Source: Bacillota bacterium (GTDB taxonomy: Bacteria; Bacillota; Sulfobacillia; Sulfobacillales; Sulfobacillaceae). Taken from it: a stretch of DNA of 7,654 nt. Positions 5,823-7,654 of this stretch are shown piece by piece. Where the stretch lies: contig JAKADI010000065.1 in assembly GCA_021820675.1 (NCBI GenBank), positions 1 through 7,654 of the forward strand, given 5' to 3'. The notes below the pieces were generated by a model. The model had not been told where the DNA came from. It did not search any database and saw nothing but the letters and a program-made list of their open reading frames with translations. The translations under genes and the position numbers were made by a program. Position 1 is the first letter of the stretch; the number at the start of each line of letters is the position of its first letter.

Positions 5823-6740
5823 ATGAAACAATGGCTGTACATGTTTGAGCGTCAGATGACACCTCAGGCGATGCTGCGGGTTTATTTGGTAGTAGGGGGT
5901 CGGAGTGCTGTGCTGGTAGATACGGCAATGGTGGGGTACGAGGAGTTGGTGACAGAAGCGCTGCAGGTGGTTCAGCGGCTGAGGATTCCTCTGAAATTTA
6001 TTGTCAACACCCATGCCCATCATGACCACATTGGCCTCAATCACTGGGTGCAAACACAAACGGGCGCACTGGTGGCGGCACACCGGTGGGGTAAGCCCTG
6101 GATTGAGGTTCCTGAGCGTAACTATCAGGAATTTGTTTTAGCCCATCCCCATTTGATTGCCGATTCACCTGCGTTACAAGGCGAGATCTATAACACATTA
6201 GGTCCCGGCATCCCGCTCGATATTGGTTTACGTGGCGGGGAGGTGCTTAACTTGGGGGAACTTGAGGCAGAAGTAGTAGATCTGTCGGGGCATGTCCCAG
6301 GAGAGATTGGCCTGCTTGTGAGAGATAAACAGACGTTGATTACTGGAGACGCCCTGACCTGTTCCAACCTGCCCTTCTTTCACGGCCATATGCGGCCAGA
6401 CTTATACCGAGCGACCTTAAACCGCATTAATGTTTGGGCCACAAACCGGCAACTCGATTGCATTTATTCTATTCATCAATCTCCGATTCTCGGTTGCCGG
6501 GACATTACCATGGCGGTTCAAGAACGCCAAGATGAACTCGATCGTCTGGACAGGGCGTTGGAAGATGAACTGCATTCGGGGACACGGTCTCTAAAAGACC
6601 TCTGGTTAGCGGTTTCGGCACGGTGGGGGAAACAGCCCGAATTTCGCGGGTTGACCATGGTACATGCGCACTTAGCTGACCTTTGCCAAAGAGGGCGGGT
6701 TGAACAACTGGGAGAATTATTTCGCCGGGCCGAGACGTAA
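5823..6740 (+). CDS. Metallo-beta-lactamase-fold hydrolase
   Basis: This 305-residue protein has the MBL fold followed by a C-terminal helical part. The metal ligands are all present: H64, H66, D68 and H69 in THAHHDHIG, H157 in SGHVPGEIG, D176 in ITGDAL and H218 in IHQSP. A dinuclear, probably zinc, site is therefore expected. The segment VHAHLADLCQRGRV near residues 280-294 resembles the winged-helix tail of LACTB2-like and thioesterase-like MBL proteins. No signal peptide is seen, so it should be cytoplasmic. The family includes lactonases, glyoxalase II, thioesterases and nucleases, and sequence alone does not choose between them. Placed between an SDR and UxuA, a sugar-lactone or ester hydrolase is a reasonable guess, but only a guess. 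It lies 45 bases after the SDR and 73 before uxuA, likely in one transcript. Confidence 0.88.
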   Translation: MKQWLYMFERQMTPQAMLRVYLVVGGRSAVLVDTAMVGYEELVTEALQVVQRLRIPLKFIVNTHAHHDHIGLNHWVQTQTGALVAAHRWGKPWIEVPERNYQEFVLAHPHLIADSPALQGEIYNTLGPGIPLDIGLRGGEVLNLGELEAEVVDLSGHVPGEIGLLVRDKQTLITGDALTCSNLPFFHGHMRPDLYRATLNRINVWATNRQLDCIYSIHQSPILGCRDITMAVQERQDELDRLDRALEDELHSGTRSLKDLWLAVSARWGKQPEFRGLTMVHAHLADLCQRGRVEQLGELFRRAET

Positions 6741-6813
6741 TGGGCCGTTACCTGGATTCAGACTCATAAACAAATCTAGGATGCGGTATAAGAGTGGAAA
6801 GGAAGAGAAGCCG

Positions 6814-7654
6814 ATGATAAGATTTGCCGAATTTTTATCCGATTCACGCCCGACTCCTTTTTGGACGATGCTCAAACAACTCGGCGTAACGGAGGCGGTC
6901 GGAGTGTTGCCCCGGGGTTACATGGATTGGCGCCAAGCCACCGTTGACCATCCCTGGGATTATGCACCGCTTGCTGTGTATAAGGAAATGCTGGAAGAGG
7001 AAGGCCTTACTCTCACTGCGATTGAAGACAATCCTCCTATGGATCGATTGCGCTACGGTGTTGCGGGAGCGGAAGAGGAACTGGACCAGGTATGTCGGTT
7101 CATCGAGAACCTTGGCAAAGTCGGTATACCTCTTTGGTGCTACAACTGGGCAGCCGTTCTGGGCTGGCAGCGCACCTCCTCCCGCTTGCGAGGCCGCGGG
7201 GGCGCGATCGTCTCTGGGTATAATCATACTCTGGTCGGATCCAGCGATCCACCGATGATGGGACCGATCGATGCCGAAACCTTGTGGAAGACGCTCGAGC
7301 GGTTTCTCAACCGGGTGGTTCCCGTTGCAGAGAAGGCTGGCGTCAAGTTGGCTATGCATCCAGACGACCCGCCGATGCTATCTGAAATTCGGGGAGTTGC
7401 GCGCATCATGAACAGTGTCGATGCTTACGAACGACTATTATCGCTGGTACCTAGTGAGTCAAATGGAATTACATTGTGTCAAGGGAACTTTACCTTAATG
7501 ACCGATAATTTGCCTGGCGTCATCCGCGAATTTGGTAGCACGAGGCGGGTTCATTTTGTCCACTTTCGAGATGTGAAAGGAACTCCCGAGAGATTTGTGG
7601 AGACATTTATCGATGAAGGCAAGACGGATATGGTGGAATGCATGAGAGCCTACC
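6814..7654 (+). CDS. uxuA: Mannonate dehydratase, N-terminal 280 codons (runs off the window)
   Basis: The frame is open to the window end; the whole protein would be about 350-390 residues. UxuA dehydrates D-mannonate to 2-keto-3-deoxy-D-gluconate (EC 4.2.1.8) in hexuronate breakdown, using Mn or Fe. The start reads MIRFAEFL, followed by GVLPRGYMDW. Later come LWCYNWAAVLGWQRTSS and RGRGGAIVSGYNH, then the active-site blocks MHPDDPP (H182), LCQGNF (C222) and VHFVHFRDVKG (H247, H250), ending near MRAY. The His-Cys-His set matches the metal ligands of characterised UxuA; the final acidic ligand lies beyond the window. AAAGGAAG stands about eight bases before the ATG. The 73 bases before it show no terminator, so it probably belongs to the same transcript as the SDR and hydrolase. 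Confidence 0.95.
   Translation, partial: MIRFAEFLSDSRPTPFWTMLKQLGVTEAVGVLPRGYMDWRQATVDHPWDYAPLAVYKEMLEEEGLTLTAIEDNPPMDRLRYGVAGAEEELDQVCRFIENLGKVGIPLWCYNWAAVLGWQRTSSRLRGRGGAIVSGYNHTLVGSSDPPMMGPIDAETLWKTLERFLNRVVPVAEKAGVKLAMHPDDPPMLSEIRGVARIMNSVDAYERLLSLVPSESNGITLCQGNFTLMTDNLPGVIREFGSTRRVHFVHFRDVKGTPERFVETFIDEGKTDMVECMRAY

Noticed and set aside
6787..6792. TATAAG as a -10 element for a separate uxuA promoter
   Set aside because: There is no -35-like hexamer 16-18 bases upstream, and a start from here would fall within or beside the ribosome binding site.
6844..7359. 171-codon open frame antisense to uxuA
   Set aside because: The + strand frame carries clear UxuA motifs; the antisense frame is a by-product of its codon pattern.

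Overview
The window is a piece of a bacterial chromosome of moderate GC content (close to 50 % by eye). It has compact genes and strong purine-rich ribosome binding sites such as GAGGAGG and AAGGGAG. Gene content and signals suggest a Firmicutes-type heterotroph, perhaps of the Alicyclobacillus/Sulfobacillus kind. That placement is a weak inference; nothing here fixes the taxon. No tRNA, rRNA, CRISPR array or intact transposase was seen.

Left module (1-3603, + strand): acetone/acetoacetate catabolism. The window opens inside the alpha (hydantoinase-B-like) subunit of acetone carboxylase. The small zinc-type gamma subunit follows after 27 bases. After a 171-base gap comes a complete acetoacetyl-CoA synthetase. 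Together they would convert acetone, bicarbonate and ATP to acetoacetate, then to acetoacetyl-CoA, which a thiolase outside the window would split to acetyl-CoA. The beta subunit is expected just upstream.

Middle (3604-4985): a 376-base stretch between convergent genes has no credible gene but is full of inverted repeats. One part (3800-3832) looks like catalytic domain V of a bacterial group II intron, followed by a long domain-VI-like stem. No reverse transcriptase is present, so this looks like a decayed 3' intron fragment, or else another structured RNA. Next, on the minus strand, is a GntR/FadR-type (FCD) transcription regulator. Its upstream region carries a perfect TGATAT-N5-ATATCA palindrome, a candidate operator. 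It is divergent from the next module.

Right module (4986-7654, + strand): a short-chain dehydrogenase, a metallo-beta-lactamase-fold hydrolase and the first 280 codons of mannonate dehydratase (UxuA), closely spaced and probably co-transcribed. With the divergent FCD regulator (the class that includes UxuR/ExuR) this looks like a sugar-acid catabolic operon. The SDR may be the mannonate/fructuronate oxidoreductase. Alternatively, SDR, hydrolase and UxuA could form an oxidative route (aldose to lactone to mannonate to 2-keto-3-deoxygluconate). The substrate cannot be settled from sequence alone.
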